Of a stretch of 10,770 nucleotides of DNA, positions 1 through 5,970 are shown piece after piece. Below the pieces are notes generated by a model. That model was given only the letters and a program-made list of their open reading frames with translations. It did no database searches and was not told the DNA's origin. This stretch comes from Clostridia bacterium (GTDB taxonomy: Bacteria; Bacillota; Clostridia; Oscillospirales; CAG-382), in the NCBI GenBank assembly GCA_017613815.1, contig JAGADB010000135.1:1-10770 (forward strand), written 5' to 3'. How positions within the stretch are numbered: position 1 is the first letter of the stretch; each line of letters opens with the position of its first letter. The position numbers and the translations under genes were made by a program.

Positions 1-60
1 ATCGCCCTTCCGCCGTTATTTTGCGCTTTACGCTATTATTATATTCAAAAAAGGGCGGAA

Positions 61-107
61 ATAACCGCGAAAAAAGTAAAAAAACTCTGCTTTTTTTGCG
101 TTTTTTT
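61..107. terminator. Weak A/T-rich hairpin after the fibre gene, possible terminator
   Basis: Just beyond the fibre stop codon there are symmetrical A and T runs: A7 (78-84), a CTCTGC centre (85-90) and T7 (91-97). Outside these, CGCG plus A6 and G (66-76) can pair, with one bulge, to CTTTTTTTGCG (90-100), followed by T7 (101-107). On the plus strand this has the form of a stem plus T-tract, so it could end a gene entering from the left. On the minus strand it gives U-rich RNA after the fibre gene but only a poor GC stem. The stem is almost all A-T, so the call is weak. In bases 1-60 I see only a short inverted repeat (3-9 with 51-57) and no gene. Confidence 0.3.
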
Positions 108-108
108 A

Positions 109-2376
109 TCAGTTTTCAAGCGGCGAATACGGCTGATAAACCGAAAGCGGATGTCCCGCCTTTGCGCAGGCGGCAAGGATGTCTTCCGTGCTTGACGGCT
201 CGTTACCCGCGCCGAACATGTAAGTAAGGTCGACGAGCATGAAGTTCTTGACCTCAAGCGTGTCGGAAACGCTGTTGTTGTCGGGAAGCATTATGCCCGC
301 CATGGTGTCGTTGTCCACCATCGTCCTCGTTCCGACAATCTGCGTCCAGACGGAAGCGGGAACCGTGCTGTCAAACGAGAAGACCTCCGACGTCGGTGTG
401 CCGCATAAAAATCTCACCTTTTTCGAAACGGAGGTTTTTACAAGCGCGCACGCCGCGTAAATATGCCCCGAAATAACCGAGCAGGGGTGCAGGAAACGGT
501 TGTTGTTTCCCGTGCCCGCTTCGGTAATCGTGTAGGTCAGCACTCCGTCTTCGGCGCTTATGCTGCCTCTCATGGGCGCCCAGCCGGCCGTGCTTTCGAA
601 GTTTCCGTTTTCGAGAATCTGATTGAAGCGGACTATTCCGCTTTTGCGGCAGCTTATAAGCCAGCCGCAGGTGTTTCCGTAAAGTCTTGCCCAGTCAAAA
701 CGCATTGAAATTACGCTGTTTGCGGTGATTTCGAGGTCGTAGTCGGAAATTTCCGCGTCCGACGCGTCAATCGCAAGCGTTGCTGCGGAATCCCCCGAAA
801 TGAAGTCCACGCGGATGAAGTCGCCGAAGATTCCCGTCGGCATTTTAAGCGTAAGAGAAGTCTGAAGCCCGAGATTGTATATCTTGTTTACTTCAAGAAG
901 CCCTCCCGTGCCGACCTGCGTCTCAACGTCGGGACGGACCTTGAGTTCGTCAAGCTTTTCCTTGTCGGTGCAGCCGATAAGTCCGCATTTTTCGTGCGTT
1001 GCAAGCGGAATGATGAGCATTCTGCCGTCTTCCTGCACCTTTTCCTTGGTGGTAGCCCCTGTCTGCAGGTAAACCTCCGCGCCTATGTTGTTTCGCGCGT
1101 TCATTCGCTCCTGGGGAGTGGTGTTCGTGCCCGCAACGTCGAATCTCACGACCTTTTTGTAGAGCTGATTGTAAAGCGCGGAGCTCTTTACGGGATTTTC
1201 GGAGTTTTCGGTAACGCTTGAATCGACGACCGTCTTGTTCGCCTGCGCTTCTATTCCCGCAAGCTTGGTCTTTTCGGCAGTCGTGTAGTCGTTCTCCGAA
1301 AGCCCTTTACCTTGGATTATGTCAACCTTTCCCGCAAGCGCGCCGTATATCGCGGAGCTCTTTACGGGATTTTCGGAGTTTTCGGTGATACTTGCGTCGA
1401 CGACTGTCTTGTTCGCCTGCGCTTCGATGCCTGCGAGCTTGGTTTTTTCAGCCGTCGTGTAATCGTTTTCCGAAAGTCCTTTGCCCTGAATTATGTCAAC
1501 TTTCTCGCTCAGCGCGTCGGTTACCGCCTTCTGGGACATGAGGGCGGAGGTGCTGCTGCCGGTAGTCTGCTTGATTTGCAGGTTTTCGTATATCTCTCTT
1601 GCCCCCGCCGCGCTCTGCGCGGCGCTCTGTGCGCTTTCGGAGGCCTGTCCCGCGTAGATTACGGCGTTTGCCCTCGACATGGCGGCGTCTGCCGCCGAGG
1701 ATTCCGCCTCCACCGAGGAAGCGTATGCGCTGTCTGCATATCTTGCGGAGCTCTGGGAATAAGCCCTCGCGTTTGTTTCGGATGCGAGCGCGCTGCTCGC
1801 TCCGCCGAGCGCGGTTTCGGCGTATCCCGAAGCGCTTGCGGCGCTTGCCGAAGCCGAAGAGGCGCTCTGAGACGCGCTCGATGCGGAGGATGCCGCTTCA
1901 AGCGCCTTGGCTGCGGCGGTGTTTTTGCTTGAAAGCGCGTCGGCCGCCGAAGCTTCGGCGGAAAGCAGAGCCGTCTGAACGCGGGCTTCCACCTGCTCGA
2001 ATTCCGATACCGTGTGCTCGTTGCTCAGCACGTTTACGGCGTCGACCGATTTTTCGGCGACAAATTCCATAATATCGCTGTGCCACACTCTTTCGCCGTT
2101 GTCGAAGGCGCGCAGCTGGGTCCTTAAAATTCCGCCTTCGCCTATCATTTCGGACGTGATGTTCCATTCAAGCACGAGACTCGTCTCACTTTGCGAGTAG
2201 GCGGTGAGGTCCACCACGTCGGAGGTGTTTTCGATGTCAAGCTTGAACGAAAAACCAAACAGATTTGCGTCCTTTATTTCAAACAACCGCGTTTCGACGA
2301 GATTGTCGTTTACAAAGCCTATGCGCCGGTCCTTTTCGGGAATGACGGCGCTTCGGCTGCGATTTATAACTATCAT
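109..2376 (-). CDS. Phage baseplate/tail-fibre-like protein with Ala/Ser stalk and C-terminal sugar-binding-like domain
   Basis: This 755-residue protein has the modular build of phage receptor-binding or baseplate-upper (BppU-like) proteins of Gram-positive hosts. Residues 1-115 resemble the beta-rich N-terminal baseplate domain. Residues about 125-265 are a very Ala/Ser-rich, probably coiled-coil stalk. Residues 277-290 carry the phage motif MSQKAVTDAL. Residues 293-408 are two tandem 58-residue units with the phage-typical TTAEKTKLAGIEAQANKTVV segment. Residues 420-433 carry the fibre motif ARNNIGA. Residues about 585-715 start with ENGNFE and a GW pair, like jelly-roll carbohydrate-binding modules, and MFGAGNEP (720-727) is a motif common in Firmicutes fibre proteins. 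It ends in TGA. The start is the ATG at 2376, with AAAGG 12 nt upstream. The family roles are known; the target sugar is not visible. It could belong to a prophage, a tailocin or an injection system, or it may be a domesticated surface protein. No partner genes lie in the window. Confidence 0.85.
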   Translation of the reverse strand: MIVINRSRSAVIPEKDRRIGFVNDNLVETRLFEIKDANLFGFSFKLDIENTSDVVDLTAYSQSETSLVLEWNITSEMIGEGGILRTQLRAFDNGERVWHSDIMEFVAEKSVDAVNVLSNEHTVSEFEQVEARVQTALLSAEASAADALSSKNTAAAKALEAASSASSASQSASSASASAASASGYAETALGGASSALASETNARAYSQSSARYADSAYASSVEAESSAADAAMSRANAVIYAGQASESAQSAAQSAAGAREIYENLQIKQTTGSSTSALMSQKAVTDALSEKVDIIQGKGLSENDYTTAEKTKLAGIEAQANKTVVDASITENSENPVKSSAIYGALAGKVDIIQGKGLSENDYTTAEKTKLAGIEAQANKTVVDSSVTENSENPVKSSALYNQLYKKVVRFDVAGTNTTPQERMNARNNIGAEVYLQTGATTKEKVQEDGRMLIIPLATHEKCGLIGCTDKEKLDELKVRPDVETQVGTGGLLEVNKIYNLGLQTSLTLKMPTGIFGDFIRVDFISGDSAATLAIDASDAEISDYDLEITANSVISMRFDWARLYGNTCGWLISCRKSGIVRFNQILENGNFESTAGWAPMRGSISAEDGVLTYTITEAGTGNNNRFLHPCSVISGHIYAACALVKTSVSKKVRFLCGTPTSEVFSFDSTVPASVWTQIVGTRTMVDNDTMAGIMLPDNNSVSDTLEVKNFMLVDLTYMFGAGNEPSSTEDILAACAKAGHPLSVYQPYSPLEN
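1153..1500 (-). repeat. Tandem duplication of a 58-codon unit inside the fibre gene
   Basis: Two 174-bp units (1327-1500 and 1153-1326) encode residues 293-350 and 351-408. The first 35 residues of each unit, from VDIIQGKGLSEND to ANKTVVD, are identical in protein. The DNA differs at about 14 positions in the first 102 nt, all silent. The tails of the units (SITENSENPVKSSAIY and SVTENSENPVKSSALY) differ slightly, and the final few residues diverge fully. Each unit probably forms one segment of the trimeric shaft. Confidence 0.9.
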
Positions 2377-2471
2377 TTTTTCGTTTTACCTTTCATTTTT
2401 TGAAATTTCCCGGGACGTATGAAATAAATCTGCCGCCTTTCAATGCCGCCCCGTCTTTTGCTGCCGTGTAA

Positions 2472-2500
2472 ATTTTAGCACAAATGTTCTGTTTTTTCAA
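2472..2500 (-). promoter_or_regulatory. Promoter of the fibre gene (extended -10 type)
   Basis: On the minus strand, TTGAAA (2495-2500) and TAAAAT (2472-2477) are separated by exactly 17 bp, and TGC directly precedes the -10, giving an extended -10 element. Transcription would start near 2465 and leave a leader of roughly 90 nt. The -35 lies in a 6-2-6 inverted repeat, TTTCAATTTTGAAA (2495-2508), which could be an operator. The rest of the 175-bp gap between dacA and the fibre gene shows only a weak bulged hairpin after dacA (about 2529-2549) and no clear dacA terminator. Confidence 0.65.
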
Positions 2501-2551
2501 TTTTGAAATGTTAAATTATTATGATAAATGAAAGGTGAAAAGTCCTTCAAA

Positions 2552-3730
2552 TCAGCGGAACAGCAGGGTTCCCGAGACGAGGCTCTTTATTATGTCGGAA
2601 AAGGTAACGCGGCGCACGTCCTCGTTCAATATGACGTCGGTCTCGGAAATGACGTCGTCTCCGATTTTATATACGATTTTTCCGATAACGTCGCCCTTTT
2701 TTGCGGGCGCTTCGATAAATTCGGGAAGCTCGGGGTGCGTTTCGACGAGTTTGTCTCTGCCTTTTGCGATAAGTATGCTTCCGAGCGCGTGAACGGGCGT
2801 CGTATAGGTCTTGACACCGCCTTTTACGCGTATTTCGGGAAGAGAAACCTGCGTCGTGTTGTAAAGTGCGAAGTTTGCAAAGCCGAAATCGAGCATTTTC
2901 TTTGCGTCGTTGAACCTGTCGTTGGACGTGGGAGCGGTAAGCACCGCCGCTATAAGCTGTAAGTCGCCCCGCTTTGCCGTGGCGGAAAGGCAATATTTCG
3001 CCGAGTCGGTGTAACCCGTCTTCATGCCGTTTGCGCCGGGGTAAAAGCGGATGAGCTTGTTTGTGTTGGAAAGCCCCATCTCGCCGTTTCGCAAGGAATC
3101 CATCCATATCGTCGTGTAGTCGAAAATGAGTTCGTGTTTTAAAAGTTCCCTCGTCATAATCGCGATGTCTCTCGCGGTCGAGTAGTGGTTTTCGGTCGGA
3201 AGCCCCGTGCAGTTGGAAAAGTGGGTGTTTTCCATGCCGAGTTCGAGCGCCCTCCTGTTCATTCGCGCCGTAAACGCCTCCTCGCTGCCCGCAAGGTGCT
3301 CCGCGAGTGCGACTGTGCAGTCGTTTGCCGATACCACCGCCACCGCCTTTATCATATCGCTCACCGACATCTGCTCGCCCGGCTCGAGCCATATCTGCGA
3401 GCCGCCCATCGACGAGGCGTAATCAGACGCCGTAACGGTGTCGTCGAGCTTTATTATACCGTCGTCAAGCGCCTCGCACACCAGAAGCAGCGACATTATT
3501 TTGGTAACCGACGCGGGCTCCGCCTTTGCGTCGGCATTTTGCTCGTAGAGTATTTCCCCGGTGGAAAAATCCGCAAGACACGCCGAATTTGCCGTCAGTT
3601 CGAGGTTTACGCCCGATTTTACGGCTTCAATGTCGCGCCTTTGCGCAGAAACGGACAAAATGGGCGCAAAAGTCAGCAGAAATGCAAGGAAAACGCAAAA
3701 AACGCACGTTTTTTTGAGATTGTTTTTCAT
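2552..3730 (-). CDS. dacA: D-alanyl-D-alanine carboxypeptidase (penicillin-binding protein, peptidase S11)
   Basis: This enzyme removes the terminal D-Ala from peptidoglycan stem peptides outside the cell and so limits cross-linking. Numbered from the ATG at 3730 (392 residues), all three active-site motifs of penicillin-binding serine enzymes are present: SVTK (Ser74, Lys77), SAN (134-136) and KTG (237-239, in NGMKTGYTD). Residues 1-29 form a signal peptide with a basic start (KNNLKK), a hydrophobic core and a likely cut after VSA. The segment after about residue 285 fits the beta-rich C-terminal PBP5 domain, and the last 15 or so residues (SDIIKSLVSGTLLFR) could be the amphipathic membrane-anchor helix of this family. 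A longer reading from TTG at 3751 is open, but it lies close to the predicted transcription start and lacks a ribosome site. The ATG at 3730 has GAAAGG 13 nt upstream. The gene could equally be called dacF, since paralogues are not separable by sequence alone. Confidence 0.93.
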   Translation of the reverse strand: MKNNLKKTCVFCVFLAFLLTFAPILSVSAQRRDIEAVKSGVNLELTANSACLADFSTGEILYEQNADAKAEPASVTKIMSLLLVCEALDDGIIKLDDTVTASDYASSMGGSQIWLEPGEQMSVSDMIKAVAVVSANDCTVALAEHLAGSEEAFTARMNRRALELGMENTHFSNCTGLPTENHYSTARDIAIMTRELLKHELIFDYTTIWMDSLRNGEMGLSNTNKLIRFYPGANGMKTGYTDSAKYCLSATAKRGDLQLIAAVLTAPTSNDRFNDAKKMLDFGFANFALYNTTQVSLPEIRVKGGVKTYTTPVHALGSILIAKGRDKLVETHPELPEFIEAPAKKGDVIGKIVYKIGDDVISETDVILNEDVRRVTFSDIIKSLVSGTLLFR

Positions 3731-3766
3731 AATCGCTACGCTGCCTTTCAAGTTGATTTATTAAGT

Positions 3767-3796
3767 ATTATGCGTAAAAAAGCGGGATTATTACAA
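3767..3796 (-). promoter_or_regulatory. Probable dacA promoter
   Basis: On the minus strand, TTGTAA (3791-3796) and CATAAT (3767-3772) are 18 bp apart. The predicted start, near 3760, gives a leader of about 30 nt before the ATG at 3730. It lies directly after the terminator of the ireB unit, as expected for a separate transcription unit. Match to consensus is moderate. Confidence 0.45.
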
Positions 3797-3797
3797 T

Positions 3798-3827
3798 AAA
3801 AAAACAGCCGGCGGAGCCGGCTGTTTT
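3798..3827 (-). terminator. Rho-independent terminator of the ireB unit
   Basis: A perfect 12-bp stem, AAAACAGCCGGC (3801-3812) with GCCGGCTGTTTT (3816-3827), closes a 3-nt GGA loop. Read on the minus strand it ends in a run of seven U. It begins 14 nt after the stop codon of the 94-residue gene. The T-run on the plus strand is only four long, so action in that direction would be weaker. Confidence 0.88.
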
Positions 3828-3841
3828 CAAAGCGTATTGAT

Positions 3842-4126
3842 TTATGAGTCCGCGAGGGCTTTTTCAAGCCATACCGAGCCGATGTTGAGCGCGTCGGACA
3901 GGGTTTTTCTTTCGACCTGATTGAGAATTTTTTCCTGCTTTAATGCAAGGTCGGGGTCGGTGCTCTGGAGCTGAACGAGAATTCTCGACGGAACGGGCGT
4001 CCCTTCGATTTCGGTGTTTTCAAGGACGGTAAGCACGACTATGCAATCGTTGTCGGGGCTGCCGTAATAGATTTTGTTGGCGTCCCGAACGACAGGGTGG
4101 CCTTTGTAATTAAGCAAATCTGCCAT
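3842..4126 (-). CDS. Conserved-looking small protein of unknown function, downstream of ireB
   Basis: I cannot assign a function. The 94-residue product has no signal peptide, membrane helix or metal-binding motif. It opens with MADLLNYKGHPVVRDANKIYYG, followed by a strand-rich stretch (IVVLTVLENTEI, and RILVQLQSTDPDL at 48-60) and then a charged helical end (61-94), so it reads as a small soluble alpha/beta protein. The order ireB then this gene then terminator means the two are co-transcribed with a 22-nt gap. Several Met codons are available (4171, 4138, 4135, 4126). I chose 4126 because AAAGGA lies 11 nt upstream, which matches the spacing used by neighbouring genes; 4135 is possible, and 4171 would overlap ireB. 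In many Firmicutes ireB is followed by ruvX (yrrK) and yrzB, and this protein resembles neither. Confidence 0.75.
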   Translation of the reverse strand: MADLLNYKGHPVVRDANKIYYGSPDNDCIVVLTVLENTEIEGTPVPSRILVQLQSTDPDLALKQEKILNQVERKTLSDALNIGSVWLEKALADS

Positions 4127-4148
4127 AATTTGCATCATCCTTTCGGTG

Positions 4149-4406
4149 TCAGTCCGCAAGGTAGCTTGCAACGAGGATTTTCAGAAGTTCGTCTCTGTCA
4201 AGCTTCGCAACGATAGCCCTTGCGTTGTTGTAATTTGTGATATAGGTCGGGTCTTCGGAAAGAATGTAGCCCACTATCTGGTTTATGGGGTTGTAACCCT
4301 TTTCCTTGAGGGCGTTGTATACCTGAGTCAGCGCCTGCTTGGTTTCCATTTCCTTTATCTGAGATATGGAAAAGGTAATGGTCTTGTCTCTTTGATTTTC
4401 AGACAT
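4149..4406 (-). CDS. ireB: IreB family regulatory phosphoprotein (UPF0297)
   Basis: The 85-residue product matches the IreB/YrzL family over its whole length. The diagnostic core GYNPINQIVGYILSEDP is intact and is followed by YNNARAIVAKLDRDELLKILVASYL. In Enterococcus faecalis IreB is a substrate of the Ser/Thr kinase IreK (PASTA kinase) and limits intrinsic cephalosporin resistance; phosphorylation is at N-terminal threonines. Here Thr9 and Thr11 (DKTITF) are the nearest equivalents, which is inference. The reading frame extends further upstream to 4535, but the family length and a purine-rich ribosome site (GGAAAGAGAG) place the start at 4406. It heads a two-gene unit and is divergent from the liv operon. 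Confidence 0.93.
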   Translation of the reverse strand: MSENQRDKTITFSISQIKEMETKQALTQVYNALKEKGYNPINQIVGYILSEDPTYITNYNNARAIVAKLDRDELLKILVASYLAD

Positions 4407-4438
4407 AATATCACTCTCTTTCCGAATTATAAAAATAT

Positions 4439-4482
4439 TCAAGATAATTATATAATGAGAAGCGGAAAATATCAAGATAATT
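4439..4482. repeat. 11-bp direct repeat across the ireB promoter
   Basis: TCAAGATAATT occurs at 4439-4449 and again at 4472-4482, 33 bp apart, about three helical turns. One copy reaches into the -10 and the other covers most of the -35. A shorter related match, GATAATTTTT, occurs at 4476-4485 and 4578-4587. The region is A/T-rich, so chance is possible. Confidence 0.45.
4447..4475 (-). promoter_or_regulatory. ireB promoter
   Basis: On the minus strand, TTGATA (4470-4475) and TATAAT (4447-4452) are separated by 17 bp, close to the sigma-A consensus. The start would fall near 4440 and leave a leader of about 34 nt before the ATG at 4406. Confidence 0.7.
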
Positions 4483-4550
4483 TTTTCGGAGTTTACAAAA
4501 CCGTAACACTTAGAGGGATGAAAAGAAGCGCGCAAGGCGGTAAAAAACGG

Positions 4551-4565
4551 AGTTTTCGGGAAATT
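4551..4565. promoter_or_regulatory. CodY-box-like site upstream of the liv promoter
   Basis: AGTTTTCGGGAAATT matches 12 of 15 positions of the known CodY consensus AATTTTCWGAAAATT. Its centre is about 45 bp upstream of the liv -35. CodY senses branched-chain amino acids and GTP in many Firmicutes and often controls their import, so the context fits. Whether this organism has CodY is not visible here. Confidence 0.35.
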
Positions 4566-4599
4566 ATATATAAAGAGGATAATTTTTGCCCCGATACTC

Positions 4600-4628
4600 T
4601 TTACAAAACGAAAAAAATGTGATATAAT
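4600..4628 (+). promoter_or_regulatory. Main promoter of the liv operon (extended -10)
   Basis: TTTACA (4600-4605) and TATAAT (4623-4628) are 17 bp apart, with TGA directly before the -10 (extended -10 motif). The start would be near 4635, giving a leader of about 55 nt. There is no room for a T-box or a large riboswitch, so control is more likely at initiation. Confidence 0.75.
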
Positions 4629-4656
4629 TTCAAAAGATTATACGGATATGTATAAT
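4628..4656 (+). promoter_or_regulatory. Possible second liv promoter overlapping an inverted repeat
   Basis: TTTCAA (4628-4633) and a perfect TATAAT (4651-4656) are also 17 bp apart, 28 bp downstream of the main promoter. This second -10 forms one arm of the inverted repeat ATTATAC (4637-4643) N6 GTATAAT (4650-4656). That repeat sits at the start point of the first promoter and could be an operator. Confidence 0.4.
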
Positions 4657-4661
4657 ACTAA

Positions 4662-4682
4662 CTCAAATTTTTTGAGAGGAGA
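4662..4682 (+). promoter_or_regulatory. Leader hairpin touching the livK ribosome binding site
   Basis: CTCAAA (4662-4667) can pair with TTTGAG (4671-4676) over a TTT loop. The 3' arm enters the ribosome site AGAGGAGA (4675-4682), which is 7 nt before the ATG. The stem is short and A-U rich, so it would have at most a mild effect on translation. Confidence 0.35.
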
Positions 4683-4689
4683 CCAAATC

Positions 4690-5892
4690 ATGAAAAAAAT
4701 TTTAGCCATCGTTCTTGCAGCTCTCATGGTATTTGCACTTGCATCATGCGGCGCTGAAAATCCCACACCGGACGCAGGCGGCAAAGACGCAGCTCCTGCC
4801 GGCGAAAAAGTCGTAAAAATAGGCGTTTTCGAACCGGCATCGGGTGATAACGGAGCCGGCGGAAAACAGGAAACCCTCGGTATTCAGTATGCAAATGAAA
4901 AGACACCTACCGTAAAAATCGGCGATGATGAATACAAAGTAGAAGTAATATACGCCGATAACGGTTCGTCCAACGACAAGGCGCCGACGGCGGCTCAGTC
5001 GCTCATCTCGGCAGGCTGCTCGATAATTCTCGGCTCTTACGGCTCGGGCGTTTCGATCGCGGCAAGCGACACCTTTAAGGACAGCGGAGTTGCCGCAATA
5101 GGCGTTACCTGCACAAACCCGCAGGTTACCGAAGGCAACAGCCACTACTTCAGAATCTGCTTCCTTGATCCCTTCCAGGGCACGGTTCTCGCAAACCTCG
5201 CTTCCGGCGAATTCAAGGCAAGCAAAGCGTATATCCTCACAAAACTCGGCGACGACTACTCGACAGGCCTCGGATACAACTTCAAGCAGGCGTTTGAAGC
5301 ACTCGGCGGCACGGTTGTAGAAGAATCGTTCCAGGAAGGCAACGCTGACTTCACGGCGTTCCTTAACACCGCAAAATCGCAGGAATGCGACGTTATCTTT
5401 GCTCCGACCTCTACCGAAGCCGCTCAGCTCATCATTGAACAGAGCGCAACTCAGGGCATTGCCGTTCCGCTTCTCGCAGGCGACACGTGGGATTCCAACG
5501 TAATCCTCAACGCGGCAAAAGGCAAGGACGTAAAGATTTACGTTACGACGTTCTATCAGGAAGGCGGCAACGCTGACTTCGATAACGGATTCAAGGATTG
5601 GATCAACGCAGACGCAACGCATCTGTCCAACAACGGCGGCGACGACACGGTTGCAGCGGTATCGGCAATGGGTTACGACGCTTACTACGTAGCTCTCGAA
5701 GCTATAAAGGCAGCCGGCTCTGCTGATAAGGCAGCCATAAAGAACGTTCTCGGAAGCGTTACCTACACGGGCGTTACGGGCGAAATCAAGTTCGACGAAA
5801 CCGGCGACGCAATACGCGATACGGCATACGTAAAGACCGCCAACACCGAAACGGGTGCTTGGGACTTCGTTCGCGAACAGGGCGTAAACTGA
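4690..5892 (+). CDS. livK: Branched-chain amino-acid type ABC transporter, substrate-binding lipoprotein
   Basis: The 400-residue product captures substrate outside the membrane and hands it to LivH/LivM. Residues 1-19 are a lipoprotein signal ending in the lipobox LASC, with Cys20 as the lipid-anchored residue. A Gly/Pro/Asp-rich linker follows, and from about residue 38 (KVVKIGVFEPASG) the chain has the two-lobe LivJ/LivK fold (Peripla_BP_6 type), including GSYGSGVSIAASD in the binding-site region and the hinge stretch NSHYFRICFLDPFQGTVLA. The start is the ATG at 4690, not the in-frame ATG at 4648, because AGAGGAGA lies 7 nt upstream and the signal peptide begins there. It heads a five-gene import operon. 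The family also includes binders of other amino acids, amides and urea, so leucine/isoleucine/valine specificity is inferred. The symbol livK (versus livJ) is by convention. Confidence 0.92.
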   Translation: MKKILAIVLAALMVFALASCGAENPTPDAGGKDAAPAGEKVVKIGVFEPASGDNGAGGKQETLGIQYANEKTPTVKIGDDEYKVEVIYADNGSSNDKAPTAAQSLISAGCSIILGSYGSGVSIAASDTFKDSGVAAIGVTCTNPQVTEGNSHYFRICFLDPFQGTVLANLASGEFKASKAYILTKLGDDYSTGLGYNFKQAFEALGGTVVEESFQEGNADFTAFLNTAKSQECDVIFAPTSTEAAQLIIEQSATQGIAVPLLAGDTWDSNVILNAAKGKDVKIYVTTFYQEGGNADFDNGFKDWINADATHLSNNGGDDTVAAVSAMGYDAYYVALEAIKAAGSADKAAIKNVLGSVTYTGVTGEIKFDETGDAIRDTAYVKTANTETGAWDFVREQGVN

Positions 5893-5912
5893 TTTTAATT
5901 TAATCACTGATA

Positions 5913-5944
5913 ATCTTGCGGAAGGCGTACGCCTTCCGCAAGAT
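5913..5944 (+). terminator. Perfect 32-bp palindrome between livK and livH (intercistronic hairpin)
   Basis: The palindrome is ATCTTGCGGAAGGCGT joined to its exact complement ACGCCTTCCGCAAGAT. In RNA it folds into a GC-rich stem of about 14 bp with a 4-nt loop, 20 nt after the livK stop. Only AAATTT follows, with no U-run, so it is better read as a partial terminator or 3'-end protector. Such an element keeps livK mRNA more abundant than the permease and ATPase mRNA, as is common for ABC importers. Confidence 0.75.
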
Positions 5945-5970
5945 AAATTTGATAAAACAAGAAATTTGCG

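Noticed and set aside
1153..1500. Tandem repeats considered as a CRISPR or phage attachment site
   Set aside because: The 174-bp period, two copies only and a shared reading frame show a protein-level duplication.
1312..1932. 206-codon plus-strand open frame opposite the fibre stalk
   Set aside because: It is generated by the repetitive Ala/Ser codons of the fibre gene. The product is Arg/Cys/Gly-rich low complexity, and other long frames over the same stretch are equally artificial.
2667..3392. 241-codon minus-strand frame inside dacA in another frame
   Set aside because: It is the +1 shadow of dacA, which has all three penicillin-binding motifs. The alternative product is Arg/Gly/His-rich with no motif.
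3185..3799. 204-codon plus-strand frame opposite dacA
   Set aside because: Antisense shadow with high Arg content, running through the dacA promoter; no ribosome site or family signal.
4407..4535. Longer N-terminal extension of IreB (start at 4535)
   Set aside because: It would translate through the ireB promoter and adds 43 residues not found in the family; the ATG at 4406 has a ribosome site and the usual length.
4629..4689. Riboswitch or T-box in the liv leader
   Set aside because: The leader is only about 55 nt with a 6-bp hairpin, too short for a T-box, and no specifier loop or T-box sequence is visible.
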